A DNA stretch of 64,000 nucleotides from Nemopilema nomurai (GCA_003864495.1 ML133409.1:1581671-1645670), one strand, 5' to 3'. Numbered from the stretch's first letter, positions 38,757 through 51,397 are shown. Numbers and translations are program-made. Notes: generated by a model from the sequence alone, not told the origin.

Positions 38757-39120
38757 TAGAGAAGAAAGAGTGCAGGGGCACTACCTTGCGGGGAACCACA
38801 ATTCATTTAGAGTAAAGCTGTAAATTATTGTTTATTAAAATCTTTCTGAGTCTATTTTTTAGAATTAAATTATGACAGGAGTTCAATAGACCTCTGATGT
38901 CATATTTCCCCATCATCTGTACACGTTTACTAAGATTGTGAGTATCAAAGGCATCAAAGAGAATACCACAAGAATTATGAATAATAGCCTCTCGGAAAGG
39001 AGTAATTGTCCATTTTGGAATCTGGCTTTGAGATTGTTGGACTACTCCGCTGGTTTGGGGCATCTCACACAATCAATTCGGCTTGCTTCGAAAAATGTTT
39101 TTTGTGATCTAGTAAAAGCC
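38757..39120 (-). mobile_element. Decayed non-LTR retrotransposon, reverse transcriptase fragment
   Basis: On the minus strand the text SCGILFDAFDTHNLSKRV, then KYDIRG, and after a frame change CGSPQGSAPALFLL correspond in order and spacing to reverse transcriptase blocks of LINEs: the xxDxxxAFD catalytic block, the YGIRG block and the GxPQGSxLxPxLF block. One frame change and a stop separate them, so it cannot be active. A CR1- or L2-like clade is possible but cannot be decided. Confidence 0.7.
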
Positions 39121-40076
39121 TTCTGAAGACCGCTAAGAACATTATTTTCAAGGTAGGGTTCACTTTGTTATTGTTGACATATTTGAAAACAGGGCCATGA
39201 TCAGTGGGAAGGCCAGGAGAACCACTTCTCCATTTTTTTTAAGAAAACAAAGGAAAACATTGGACAATTTGATCACATTATAGAACATAATGTAAGTAAG
39301 GGTCTTTTAAGCGAATGCACAACAGCCTTCATGCTGATGCCATCATGCAGTTATAACCTCACAAGAGAAGAAGTAAAAAGTGTTCGAAAAAAAAAGATTT
39401 GAAGTCAAGCTTGACGGAAATCCTGCATCGAAGAAAAATGGAGCGTGGCACTCAAAATGCAAAGCAGCTTAGAATTGCAAATATTTCCGTTTCCATGAGG
39501 TCTGTAGTTAAATTTATCTTTTATAGAGAGAATCGAGATAGCTGCTTTGTCTGTTCTTCTCAAAAATAGAAAGCCTAATTCTATGGTAGGCCATTGTTGT
39601 TTGTCATCTTATTGTATCTTACTGACACTTCAATGAATAAGAGTTGATATGATAGCGTACATATGAGAGAGAGTCTAGTGATACAAAGATAGTGATCTAT
39701 CAAATCAGTGTACAAATACAACTATTTAATCCAAAACCGAGAGTCTATGAATCCTATATGCACAGTCAAGAACGCAATGAGAGGTCTAGTGTTACTATAT
39801 TTATTAATGTTGGATGGTAATATGGATTTATGTTGCAGTTGCTTCTGTTGTTGAGGCCAAAATATTTATTAGAGATAAAGTGACGTTTCTCAATATAAAA
39901 GGCGCAACACCTGTTTCCATTGTCTTTTGAGGCTGTTGTTGATTTTGTTAGTTTCGCGTTAGTCTCTTGTTAGTTTGGATACTTCATTTCAATGCATCAT
40001 TTGGCATGACTACTTATTGCTGCTGTAAAGGATTCTGGCATCTCTCATGGTGTTTGCTTTGGCTTTTTTCGATGAA

Positions 40077-40203
40077 ATGTTGCTGTTTCTGGTTAATCTG
40101 AATCGCTAAACCTGCTTCCGGACGTTCAGGTAAAACCATTGCCTTTGCACTTGCCCTGATTCAATCGAATCCACCTGCAGAGAAAACTTTTGACGTAACT
40201 TGA
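40077..40203 (+). pseudogene. Possible relic of a DEAD-box helicase (DDX19-like)
   Basis: The frame MLLFLVNL, then after one extra base IAKPASGRSGKTIAFALALI, resembles the NLIAxSxSGTGKTAAFxLAML region around motif I (Walker A) of DDX19/25-type helicases. The last glycine of the usual GTGKT motif is changed (GRSGKT), there is a frameshift, and I find no neighbouring motif. It may be a retrocopy fragment, or chance. Confidence 0.3.
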
Positions 40204-43200
40204 TGATTCTTGTAAGCTAACACGATATTCTTAGACCAAAAAAATTGAGAATAGTAGCATGTTGTATTAAGTCAAAAGAGCCTGTCACCAGCTAAAGAGA
40301 TTCACAATAAATAACAGAAGTTACTTTAAAGTGAATAAGGCTGGTCGTCTTTGTTCCATGCAGCCTTGTTGACATAGTATTTGTTCAACAAAGACCCGTC
40401 TTTCTTACATTTAAAGGGCATTTATCCGATAGGGAGTGCTTGGCCAGTCAATTTTGACTGCATCGAGAAAGCATAAAAAAGCAGTCTAGAATACATTTCA
40501 CCTAAGTATGAAGTAAACCTACTAAACCACCTCATTTATTGCCACAGGTAATGCATTAGTGCATCACAATGTAACATATGTTACTGTGATCCTTTCTAAA
40601 CTTTGAAAATGCAACGAAAGAATGAGGCAATCTATAATTCTTCGTTGACTACTTAAATCCATTATTTCCTTAAACCTGAATTTTGAAAAAGCTTCTAGCT
40701 TATTCCTAACAAGAGAGCTTATTCGTTCAACAAGAGAGTGAATTAAATGTTTTCTTCGATGCTTAGCAGAGTTGTAGGTATTTTGACCAATATTTGATAT
40801 GATTTCGAACGAAGCAAAAGACCAATGGAGATAAAACTAAATATATAAACATTATAACCTTTTCATCGTCAAGTTTCACAAGAAAGTTCTATGTAAAGTC
40901 TTAATTTTCAATACAGATTGTTCTTTGTCAGTGAATATGAATTTACCCTGAAAGTCGATAATCGTGCGTAGAAATAAAAAAAACGTAATAAGTCATTAAA
41001 AACTTATTTTCTCCTTCGTGATGGGCTGACAGGATGTGACCGAAGAGGCATTAGTTGTAGCAACACAGTTATACTCTCAAAGATGACCAGAGCTCAGACA
41101 TTTTACAAACTTGAAGTAAATGCTATGCATTATCCAAATGATTGAAATTATGTCACATTCCTAATAAAACAGCAATGGAGAATATTACTTAAACGGAATT
41201 CTTTACAAAATTCACACATAGATATTAGAATAGGCAGCCATCGATTCTTTTCTGCGAAATAAACTTCCCTGGATCCTGCGTGCAGAGTTTCATTCCTTCG
41301 TCTGAAAAAGTGCTTTGTGACACATCACTTTGATTTGGTGCATTCCTTCATCTGTTTGATTTTCATTATTTCATGTCTATTGTCAAGCGTCCCGCCGCCA
41401 ATATTACCGGCACTACTTCTTTTCATGTTCTAATTAGAAACATCGTACCCACAGCAAGCCTTTTTGCATCTCATTACTTTCCATACACAAGGGGAAGTCG
41501 AAGAAAGTGGCCTTTCACAACCAGCCTGGAAATCCTCCTTCTTTGACAATTTTCCGACAATTTCAGAAGCAGCTTTAATTACTATGGAGTCACTCACGTA
41601 TCATGTATATCTGTAGTCAACCTTTCAAGTGATGTGAAAGCAGCAGGCACTAAACTTTCCATTCTTCATTTAACCAAGCATTAATTGTCTTGATGACACA
41701 TTCACTCCCATTCTCTTTAGCCACTCATGAAGAAGAGACTGCAAGAACACGAGATTTTAAATCAGTTAATGCACTTCCTACAATATCGCTAATATTTATA
41801 GACATGAAAGATTCTTGACTTTAACGTATTTCACTACTACTGTTGTACTCTGTTCGCTTTTTATTGCTTGTGCACCGGATTATACGCATCCAAATTTTGC
41901 AAAGATAAACACGGCCTTTATGGCTTTGAAACAGATAGCCTTTAAAAGTTTCAAAACTGCTAACTTGATACTCAACATACATTTACTAAAATACAAAAGT
42001 CCAATCAGAATCAACACTTGGATTTTCATAGGTTTTTATCTATACAGGCATCACGCTCTATGACAGTTTCCTGAAATCAGAAACTGGTAAAGAAAGTGAA
42101 TATTTATCAAGCTTGTATGTGTTACATTTTACCATTCTTTTCGTGACTACAGCTTAAAAACATTGCTATTCCTGAAATTAAAACTAAGCTCTTCCGAGAA
42201 ACGATCTAGGATGTCAAATGCAGAAATTAACTTAAAAATGAGCTTTTGTAAGTAAGACTCAATACTCATCGGCCAAGAAAGCCCATAATCATCGATTAAG
42301 GCTCAGATAGAAAGGAAACACGGACTGCAAGTCACCACATGGTCTTTTCTTGTCTTGCCTTAATCAAAATTAATACTTATTAGTATGTTATCACACAAGC
42401 AACTTCTTAAAAAGTTTCTACTCAGAGCAATCGTCCACGGACTGAAAAATCTAGTATACTTGTGACATCCAATATTAAAGCAACCGACACTCTATGATGT
42501 CTAGAAGACACCACTAATTACCAGACTTTGTTGACTTCACAGGCTGGCGATATTTTTGTTTGATTTATCTATGCAAAGCAATGAATTAAAGGACACTTCA
42601 GATGTTTGCCGAACGATAGAGTACAAGTGACTGTTGGCCTTGTGCTGTGACATCTCATATGTGGATGACTTACTCCGACACAACAAGCCTTAACGAAGAA
42701 GCAAGCATGATCTAACAAGTGATCTAATGTTTTTAGAAACCGCCATTTGATCATGTCTTGTTGTTTGTTCAATGAAGCTCTTTATTAACATTTAAAGTCG
42801 GTTAGTTCAATATATTAAGTGGAAACTCTAGCAGAAGGGAATGTACTTCTTCGACTTTCACTTGCGTGTCGAAAAGTGGCAAATCATGTGACTGGGGAGG
42901 AGGCTGACCATACAAGCGGGCTCGTGGCATTCTTTGTAGTGACGATTTGTGGGATACATTGGAAGCCATTCGATGACAACGTGAAATCGTGTGCAGATGT
43001 TCCAACTGAAGCATGCCAATGTGCAGATGTTCCATTCAAAGCTGGCTAAAAGTTATCTTACATGAAGGGACCAACATTTGCATCGCTCTCGGCGGAAGCC
43101 GTTGATTATTCTCTTGAGCAATTAAAGATATGTTTTATTGAAGACTTTGAAGCTCTCGTTTCGCAGTCGTCTCTCACCTGTATCTAGTACCAACAGCGTG

Positions 43201-46030
43201 ATACGAAATGCTTTCGACATGATGTAAAACACTTGAATTATATACACGTCGACTTTCATGTGTTGTTTATGTGAACGAGTTTATATTCATCACACCATAT
43301 ACACACCGGGCGTGTTGGGTTGACGAGAAATAGGCGAATTATGCTCAACTGCTTGTATGAACGGACAAGAGTTGTAAGCCGAACTGTTAACATCTGCTCA
43401 TAGGCAGACAAAGCCGATCTCTGCGTAGCTGTGAAACTATAGGCCTCATCGTCAAAAATGATGGACTCAGAACTCAAAGCACTGGCATTATATCCAAGCG
43501 ACAGACAAAACGCTCCAACTACTTCCTTGCGTTGCCATGTGACCAATCAAGTAGATTAGTATATTCAAAGCTATTACCATTTGAAGGCCTTTATAATCAG
43601 TCCCAGATTGGTAAATTCATTTAATTACAGCGTGCATTGATCGGTGGAGGACCTTTTGCCGACAACGTCCTCAGTAAAGATTATTGCAGAGTAATATTAC
43701 AGAAGAGGTTTGTTTGCATTCTTGTCATTTCTTCATCGCACTGGTTTTACTTTTTTATCACACAGACAATATTAATACAATTTGAACGCTGCTGATTCAC
43801 GGCTAAACTGTTATTTTAGGTGAAGTTTGCACAGTTTGAGTAACAGAGAGTTGCACTCTCAACATTGTGCATGCTTGTTTCGAATATAATCATTTTATTC
43901 TCATGATTTTCAAAGTTTTCTTGGTTGAAGCTGCTTTCAACCGAATTCGTAACTTTTGAAAAAGAGCTAACCTTGTCATTTTTTCTGCATGACTCGTGTG
44001 TCACTGCTATGATGACTTTCTAATCTTAAACTTTAATTGCTTATTTTTTCTTTTTTACTGAATGTTTTCAACTCACCTATGGACTTTGAAATCTTCAACT
44101 TACACGTATAAAGAACACGTCCAAGTTTTATCATCATAGAATCATTTCTATAATTGGGCTTTAAAAGTACTGAACAGCTGTTTTTATTTTCTGTTAGAAG
44201 ATGCATTTTGCTGTATTCCTAAAACTTTCTTTCATTAAATTTCTAAGATCTATTGCAAGAAGTTCGTATGGCGATTGTGAATCTGTCAAAAATATCTAAT
44301 ACTCTGACTAGTACTTTAAATGTGTTGGAGATCGTTTGTCCATTATTTTGCTTTGAAAAAGTCAGAAAAGAAATACGCCAGCAAGAATAGAGAATTGCTT
44401 ATAAAGAGCCACATGAGTGTTTTGCAAGTAAGTTATGAAATGGTCAAGCTCAAGTTCGACCTGCAGAAACATGAAAATCTAAGAAAGGACACACTCCAAC
44501 TCTATTGTAATTTAGGATAGCCAGACCATTTTTAGGATCAAACTCAAGGAGAATGATCTTTATAATTCACAAAGAGAACGAACCTCTGTTTCTCCAAACA
44601 TGTATTAGTATAATCCAATGATATTTGGCTTGTGGGCTAAAAAACCCAATATCTAGATGGCGGCTAAATCAAGATCGCAACTAAAACCGGACCGCGACTA
44701 AATCTAGAAAGAGAGTAAGAGAGTTACTGTACTGAAATCTTTTTCATCTAACATTCACAGAACCTACGTTGAATTTCATTTAGTGATATTTTCATTATTT
44801 AAAATAATCTAGCACTTTAAAATTGATTTGATTTTTAGAGCTGAAGATCCATACACATTAGATTTGTTACGTTATGCGCACAACTTTCTTATCATGACAA
44901 GAAAAAGCTAAATGAAAATACTAAGCAAAAAAAAAGTACTTGCTATCGTCATACTTCCGCTTTGGTGCAATTATCAGCCAAGTCATCTTAGTTACCTGGG
45001 ACGGAGGAGGTTTTTATAAGTCGAGATACGATAATTAATGAACAACAAGCACAAAATTGACGAGTATAGAGATAAAAGAAATTCTTGAAAAAATTCTATA
45101 ACAAATATTTAATGGAAGAATGCAATAAAGTTGATTGAATTGTAGTGAAATAAAAAAATCTAAAAAATACAACAGGTTGATTTAATGTAGAAGTTTAGAT
45201 TGACAGAACTTTGCGGTGCTCGTAGAATCTTACTTTTTAGAATATTTCTCAGACTTCTGGCTGTTATTTCTGCCTTCGACCGAGCTTCTATCTTCATGTT
45301 ATTGCAAGCTGCAAATCATACCTAAGCGAGAGCTACTGCACCTGAACGCAGTATTCTGACCTGAATTATCCAGCATCCTTTGTAAAAATAATAGTTTCTC
45401 TGCATAAAGACATTTAATACAATCACTCACCTTGTACTTCAAAAGCAATAGATTACGCCATGGCTTGCATATTTCTATTGCAAACCACACCTTGTATATA
45501 ATAGAGCACAACACCAGTTTTGAAGCAACAGGTGCCAAAATAGCAACACGGAAATCGGAGAAACATCAAAAACTCTTCTATTCAAGACCTCGCTTCCAGC
45601 TGCTGCATTGTCCAGTTCGTTAACCTTTCCATCAGCTCTCTTGAATATTTTGAAAATCACTTGATTCATCTCTAAGAAGATGCAACGACCTATCCACCAA
45701 CAAGAGGCATTGCAGTTATGACTTATTGAATTAATCACTAAAATCATTCAAGCAACACACAACATAATCTTTATGCGCAGCAAACCTTTCACTAGCCCCC
45801 ATCTTTCTAGCAGCCTACAGTTTGAATTTTGAAGACAAAAAATGTCGAAGACTTCACATACGCATCATATTTAAGACAGAAAATATGTATATCTTGGAAA
45901 AAACAAACTAGGCCAGCAAAAAAATTATATATTAAAAAGAGATTTGTGTTTGCATATTTAGCCATACATAAATCGAGAAGTTTAAAAAAGATTAATGTCT
46001 TAAAACTTATCATATCTTATCACTTATAGT
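40204..46030. other. Gene-poor interval before the first opsin
   Basis: Almost 6 kb with no gene I can support. An open stretch at 44341-44431 (lysine-rich, ending at a strong GTAAGT donor) and a minus-strand open frame of 96 codons at 43256-43546 are the only segments that look slightly coding. Neither has recognisable homology. Confidence 0.35.
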
Positions 46031-46032
46031 AC

Positions 46033-46075
46033 GAATTCTGATATGCTGAATAATTTGCATGAATTCTGATATGCT
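46033..46075 (+). promoter_or_regulatory. Direct repeat and POU-type octamer upstream of opsin 1
   Basis: GAATTCTGATATGCT occurs at 46033-46047 and 46061-46075. Between them is ATTTGCAT (46053-46060), the canonical octamer bound by POU-domain factors. It lies 75-117 bases before the opsin start codon. Regulatory use is inferred from position only. Confidence 0.35.
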
Positions 46076-46149
46076 AATAAGCAAAAATCTAACATGCCTA
46101 AATATTGTTATGCAGTTGTGATGACTACAGTCTCCAAGGTTAACTAAGA

Positions 46150-47280
46150 ATGACAAAGATTGGAAACATAACCCTGAAAAAAGATGTCACAAGTGAATTC
46201 TTCAATGGAACAGCCTGCTACCTCTCCATCATCACAATTGGAAGCATCTTGTTTAACGCCTGGAGCTGCTTTGTCTTGCTAGCCAGGTTTCCGTGCTGGA
46301 AGCCGCAAATGCGAATACTCTTCAGTTTGATGATGGGCGATGCCATTGCGCCAATGGTCGCATACCCCCTGGCAGTCCACTCCAACGCCGTCGGCGAATG
46401 GCGACTTGGCGTTCGGGCATGTACGTTTTACGCCTTTGTTACGAGTGTTGGCGGTATCGGGAGCATCTATCACCTGGTCTTACTCTCTGCTGAAAGATAC
46501 CTTGCCATTGTGCATCCGTTCTTGTACGACGAATTCACGAATGTCAAGATAGTGACACGATGTCTTATCGCTGCTTGGTTTATGGCTGCTGTAACGAGCG
46601 CCTTTCCGATCATCGGCTGGTCATCGTACGAATTCGAGGGAGTCGGTACCTCGTGTTCTTTCAACATGTTTGCAGAGTCTTGGACGGACAAAAGCTTCAG
46701 CATCTATCTGATTTTCGTCGCATTCATTGTTCCATTGACGTGCATCGTGCTTCTCAATCTCGGCTTCCTGAAAGTTGTGTTCAAACTCGCACAGTGTCCA
46801 TGCCTAAAGGATTCAAGGCAGAGCGGGTCGCAGCACAGTGTAGTTTGTCAAGTGGGCAAGGACAGGCAGCTGGCAAACCAAATGTGCATCCTGGTCACTG
46901 TTCTGATTCTCAGTTTTCTCTTCACGTGGCTGCCGTACGCCGTCGTGTCCGTGATTGGTGTTATTGGCGAGCTGCCACGTGAAAACACGATGGCCGTCAG
47001 CATACCAGCATACTTTGCCAAGTCATACACGATTTACGACCCAATCATTTACTTCTTTCTCGAGAAGAGGTTCCGAAAGGCAGTGAAGAGGTCCTGCTGT
47101 GGCAACGCCCGTACGGACATTGAAGATTCGCTTCCTTCGGGCTTGCCCACATTTGTCGTGAAAGAGACGTCAAATCAAGACGACGGTATTGAGCGGACGC
47201 AAGCACAGGCAACGAGCCAAGTTGCAAATCCGATTGAAGAAGAGGTTTTGTCATTTAATGCAATGATTGCACTTGGTTAA
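46150..47280 (+). CDS. Intronless opsin (cnidopsin-like), opsin 1
   Basis: Light-sensing G-protein-coupled receptor, 376 residues in one exon; an in-frame TAA two codons upstream fixes the start. Seven hydrophobic segments are clear. Landmarks: N36 and D64 in helices 1 and 2, C91 paired with C169, E115-R116-Y117 in place of DRY, W143, E163 at the ancestral counterion site in GWSSYEFEGVGTSC, W260-L-P262 in helix 6, retinal Schiff-base lysine K291 in PAYFAKSYTIYDP, and D297-P298-I-I-Y301 in place of NPxxY. The residue at the vertebrate counterion position (Glu113) is Y94. The helix 8 tripeptide is EKR. C316-C317 may be palmitoylated. N6 and N19 are possible glycosylation sites. The chromophore and fold are established for the family; the G-protein partner and the cnidopsin placement are inferred. 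Confidence 0.93.
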   Translation: MTKIGNITLKKDVTSEFFNGTACYLSIITIGSILFNAWSCFVLLARFPCWKPQMRILFSLMMGDAIAPMVAYPLAVHSNAVGEWRLGVRACTFYAFVTSVGGIGSIYHLVLLSAERYLAIVHPFLYDEFTNVKIVTRCLIAAWFMAAVTSAFPIIGWSSYEFEGVGTSCSFNMFAESWTDKSFSIYLIFVAFIVPLTCIVLLNLGFLKVVFKLAQCPCLKDSRQSGSQHSVVCQVGKDRQLANQMCILVTVLILSFLFTWLPYAVVSVIGVIGELPRENTMAVSIPAYFAKSYTIYDPIIYFFLEKRFRKAVKRSCCGNARTDIEDSLPSGLPTFVVKETSNQDDGIERTQAQATSQVANPIEEEVLSFNAMIALG

Positions 47281-48102
47281 CATGAAACAGTGCTTAACGG
47301 AAAGCGTACGAGTGTTGAAGAAGACAGGCCAGGATAACTTGTTCTGTGATAACTAACGCTTCTAGATCATTTTCATGAATAACGCAGTAGAAGATTTGCT
47401 GGTGTCTCAAGCAATGAATTTGCATGCGCGCAGCAAGTGAAAAGAGCACAAGACAAGTATTGCGTACAAAAATGCATGCAAGGAATAAGTGCAATAAATC
47501 CACTGTATGAAATAATGCAAGAAAAAACACGCAATGAATAAGGGAGAAAAAGTGGCATCCAAGAAACGCAGACAAGAGAAACTCTGATGTTTTTCATGAT
47601 TCAAGCGAAATAAAGTGATTGTAATCAAAATAACAAGTTCTTATATGAATGAAGACGTTGTTGTGAACTCAGGGCTATACAGGGTTTTAAGTTTCATTGA
47701 CTGGCAGGTAAATGCTAGAAGCGTCATGGACTGATTGAACGGTTGAACGATTGAAAGACGCCAAACATAACGTGTGTATTAGAGTGTACTTAACGTGTGC
47801 TTAATGATCAATTTAAATGTTTGGATTGTAAAACTAACTTGCGTGAACAGATACGTTTATTTAATCAGTGCAGAGTTGAATTTTGGACAAGGATAGATTC
47901 AAGGAAAATACTATTAGCATAGCATTAGCATAAAACCAAGAATCATTTTGCCACCTTCCTCCATCATCGTTACGTTCCTTCATAGAGCTAGTATCTATTT
48001 CATATCTAATTATGGTTAATTGTACTTGGAAATTGAGAAAAATTAATTACAAATTGAGAAAAATAATAAACTCCATATGTTAACTCAATAATGTTAATTC
48101 AC
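47281..48102. other. Downstream of opsin 1, including probable 3' untranslated region
   Basis: No coding feature is seen. AATAAA hexamers occur at about 47492 and at 47609-47614 on the plus strand; the latter would give a 3' untranslated region of about 340 bases for opsin 1. Confidence 0.5.
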
Positions 48103-48302
48103 GGTTTGATAGCTAGCCATCGGCGACCGGAGGGTTTGATAGCTAGCCATCGGCGACCGGAGGGTTTGATAGCTAGCCATCGGCGACCGGACGGTTTGAT
48201 AGCTAGCCATCGGCGACCGGACGGTTTGATAGCTAGCCATCGGCGACCGGACGGTTTGATAGCTAGCCATCGGCGACCGGACGGTTTGATAGCTAGCCAT
48301 CG
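48103..48302. repeat. 30-bp minisatellite, six full copies and one partial
   Basis: The unit starts GGTTTGATAGCTAGCCATC and ends GGCGACCGGAG in the first two copies and GGCGACCGGAC in the next four; copies are otherwise identical. Because 30 is divisible by three, decapeptide repeats appear in open frames (GLIASHRRPD on plus, MASYQTVRSP and RWLAIKPSGR on minus). These frames lack other support and I treat them as non-coding. Confidence 0.97.
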
Positions 48303-48480
48303 ATCCGGGCTCGATCTGGGCTCGAACCTACGGAATGCCTTCAGTCTACTCAGCTGCAAACATAGTACCTATGGTAAGTACCTGGTTAGAATATACCAAG
48401 GAGATAGAAGGTACCGAGGTTAGGCCCCAACAGCGCCTTCACCTGTCGTTATTGAATACGGGATTAACCTCCAGCTTACA
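48303..48480 (-). other. Possible tRNA-derived SINE remnant next to the minisatellite
   Basis: Read on the minus strand, GTAGGTTCGAGCCC fits the B box of a tRNA promoter (GGTTCGANNCC), and GCAGCTGAGTAGACTGAAG some 40 bases before it is a weak A-box-like match. Short-period GC-rich sequence continues to about 48430. This could be the head of a tRNA-type SINE whose unit expanded into the tandem repeat. The evidence is thin. Confidence 0.3.
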
Positions 48481-50739
48481 GTTTACAAGAGTTTAACAGC
48501 GGGCATCCAACATGTGTTTTATAGTAGGATTATCAGGAACCGTCTTAAAGTCATTCGTTCTTGTAAACGCTGGTGTCTATGTACCCTCCGCTTGATAATA
48601 CTTTTGGCATCATTCTTGATATTTATGTGTGATTCCTGTACATTCTATTGTTGCATTGTACCATTGTTCTTAATTTTCAAGAGCAACGAGTTGATAAGGT
48701 GTATAGACATCTTAAATTTTTTTGCTTCGGGTTTCCTTATTCTTTGAATTCAAACAATGTTGGCTTCATAATAATACACCATTGGAAATAGCATGACCTT
48801 GCGCTTCATCAAAATTATATAATTACTGATAATTATATATCAATTAATTATCAAACGCACAACCTACAGTTAATAACCCACTACGCTTAGAAACCTTCCA
48901 TATCTTGTTTATATCTTTGTCTCCATATCCAATTTATTTTTTGATTATCTTTATATGTAGAATATAAATATTATTGTCTATTTGAGATAAGTCAGTCAGT
49001 TAGTCGGATTCGGAGTTGTAGAATACAACAGGCAACGCGAAATCCAACACAACTCGTTCTTACATAGCTATAGGGCAACATCTAGCAAATCTAGATTGCA
49101 CCAATAATACGTTGACAAGGCAAGCTAGGTCGGCTTTTCATTTAAGAGTCTCGGAGTCTGTCTACATTCCTATGCAAGTACCCACTCTATTAGTGTGGGA
49201 GATGAGCAGAAGAATTATGCAAGCAGTTTAGACTAGGTTACTCTGGTCCAGACACCCAATTGTACCATTGGCCAATAGTGAACGCCAAGTTGTGGAAATT
49301 TACAATGTTAATGCAGTTTCGCAGTACGTATTCAAGTCAGAAGTTTAAATGCTTTTGCTGATCGAAAGTTTCTTTCTATCTCGATCACAAGAAAGTAACA
49401 TTCATTATGATGGCCTTTGCTGCTGCAGAAATATCTGTTATTAGCTTTACTAGCAGGGGTTTCGGCTCCATTTTTTGCATCGTTCTACAAAAAAGCACAT
49501 GAACGATAAAATTTTTAGTTGCAAATATGACATTTTCTTATTAATAAGATGTCAATTTTTTGTTTCTTCTTTATATTTGCTATTACTTTATTGACTTCGA
49601 AATGGAGGGATTTGACAGATATAAATTTCGTCTATATCGGATCTTTCCAGCGTATTTAACTGCCTTTATATTGCAAATTTAAACTTTATATGGTCTGGTG
49701 TTTTCTATTCATATCCACGGGTACAATTAGGGGTCTGAATCAGAGTACTCCAGTCTTAGAAAGAACTAAGAGGTAAATTGAATTTCAATCTCTACGACGC
49801 ACGGTTTAACGTATCAACCTCAGTGTTTTTGGAAATGTTGGTCCTTGTATCACAATTTGCACAATCCTGCTGTAATTCTGCACTTTTTTACACTGCATGT
49901 AGACAGCTTATCTTTTAATGTAGACGTTTCTAAATGAAGATGCGATTGGACGCTATCCTGAACTTTTATAGAACGAAGCATTTGTTCATTTAATTCGAGA
50001 AGGTAAAAACAGCTCTTGTGGCATTGACAAAATCATCATGTTTAGACAAGAAAAGAATATTCAAGATAGGTTTTACAACAAAGACTTTGCGAATGGAGAC
50101 AAAGATGAACTTAGGTTAATTTATATTGCCAGCCACCAGAGAGGAAATGTCCCTTTGATCCCTGTGACTAGAATTGTTTATGTTTAAAAAATGCGCCAAA
50201 CAAGATAGGCTTGTCCGATACACATCATCAATGAAGAGTAGGCTGTAGATGCTTGGTAGTGACAACTTAAATCCACTTAAATCATGAAATACCTTAATTA
50301 TACCTTAATCATTAAATCCACTAAATTAGAGAGAGAAACAACACATTTTTTCTAGGAAAGAAAACAGTTTTCCAAAAGTCAAAATGTTCGCAATGTTAGA
50401 TTAACTGCCAGTGTTGAGAAGAGAACTGCACGAAGTCAGTGTTCAAGACATATGAAGACATGGAAGGAGAGGGCGACAGCGCGACACGGTCATCGATTGT
50501 CTGGACTAAAGCATTGAAGTATAACTAAAAGACTTTCTATGTCCTTGGAATGAAAGTTTTTCTGAAGGAGACCAAAGATATCTCTATAAGGACCCAAAAG
50601 AGAAATTGCTTAGTTTTATAGAATCAAAAACTAAGATTAAGTTATGATGGAAATCTATTCTTCACAATTCAATGACAAACCTGGGCAATACAGAGCTTTC
50701 CATTACCATCAACATACCTTGTATCAGAGTGTTGATGTT

Positions 50740-51005
50740 TAAGCATTCGAGGTAAATAGAAGAGGGTTTAGACAGCAGCCTTGTAGTGCACCATATTCGA
50801 TAGAAATGGCAGGGTAAGGGTGTTGAGTTGCTTAGTGTTTGAAGTCAGAAACAATTTTAGATTACAAAGTCTCTATACCACCTGATACATGGCATGATGA
50901 AAGTACTGCTTTCTAAAACATGTCACTTTAATCAAACGCAGTATTGAAATCGAGAAGTATCAACTTAGGACGATTGCCTGTGTAAGCGGCTACCCAACAA
51001 CATCA
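50740..51005 (-). mobile_element. Second decayed LINE reverse transcriptase fragment
   Basis: On the minus strand VAAYTGNRPKLILLDFNTAFD is followed by a stop, and about 150 bases further EYGALQGCCLNPLLFT appears in another frame. These match the LLDFxxAFD catalytic block and the YGVPQGSxLGPLLFT block of LINE reverse transcriptases, in the correct order. The wording differs from the relic at 38.8 kb, so a different family or age is likely. It is inactive. Confidence 0.65.
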
Positions 51006-51382
51006 ACAACTACAGCAGGTTTTCATGACAGATATACATGTCATACATGTCATTGCCTTCAGGCCCGCACCAAGAAACTCTTAGTCCTATCAGCAAGGAA
51101 CTCTTCCAAATTTATTGCCTTGGCGATAGGCCATAGAGTTTCTTAGCTATTGTTAGTTGATAGCCTGATTTATCTACTTTGGTAGCATACATGCAAGAAA
51201 TCTATGCGCTGTGGTCAATGTTGTTTATGTGAGGCAAAGTTTTACTCTCTACACATGAAGGACTCAGGAATGCTAATGAAGAGACACGAGAATAGAAACT
51301 GACTTGATTAACGTCATTTTTTGTCCACTTGCTTCATTTAGGACTAACTCAAGGCCGGCGATTTGTATTAGAAAGTGAGGTT

Positions 51383-51397
51383 GGGGGGGGGGGGGGG
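51383..51397. repeat. Poly-G tract of 15 and nearby palindrome
   Basis: Fifteen consecutive G bases, and 70 bases on GGGGGGAGGGCATGCCCCCGG, a G-rich palindrome centred on GCATGC at about 51480. Such ends occur in many dispersed repeats; no element boundary is visible. Confidence 0.7.

Noticed and set aside
48091..48423. Open frames encoding decapeptide repeats (plus and minus strands)
   Set aside because: The 30-bp unit is divisible by three and stop-free in several frames; the frames overlap on both strands and have no conserved flanks.
49000..49100. Possible LTR end followed by a primer-binding site
   Set aside because: The sequence after ...TACAACA does not start with TGG, and no second LTR or gag/pol sequence is visible.
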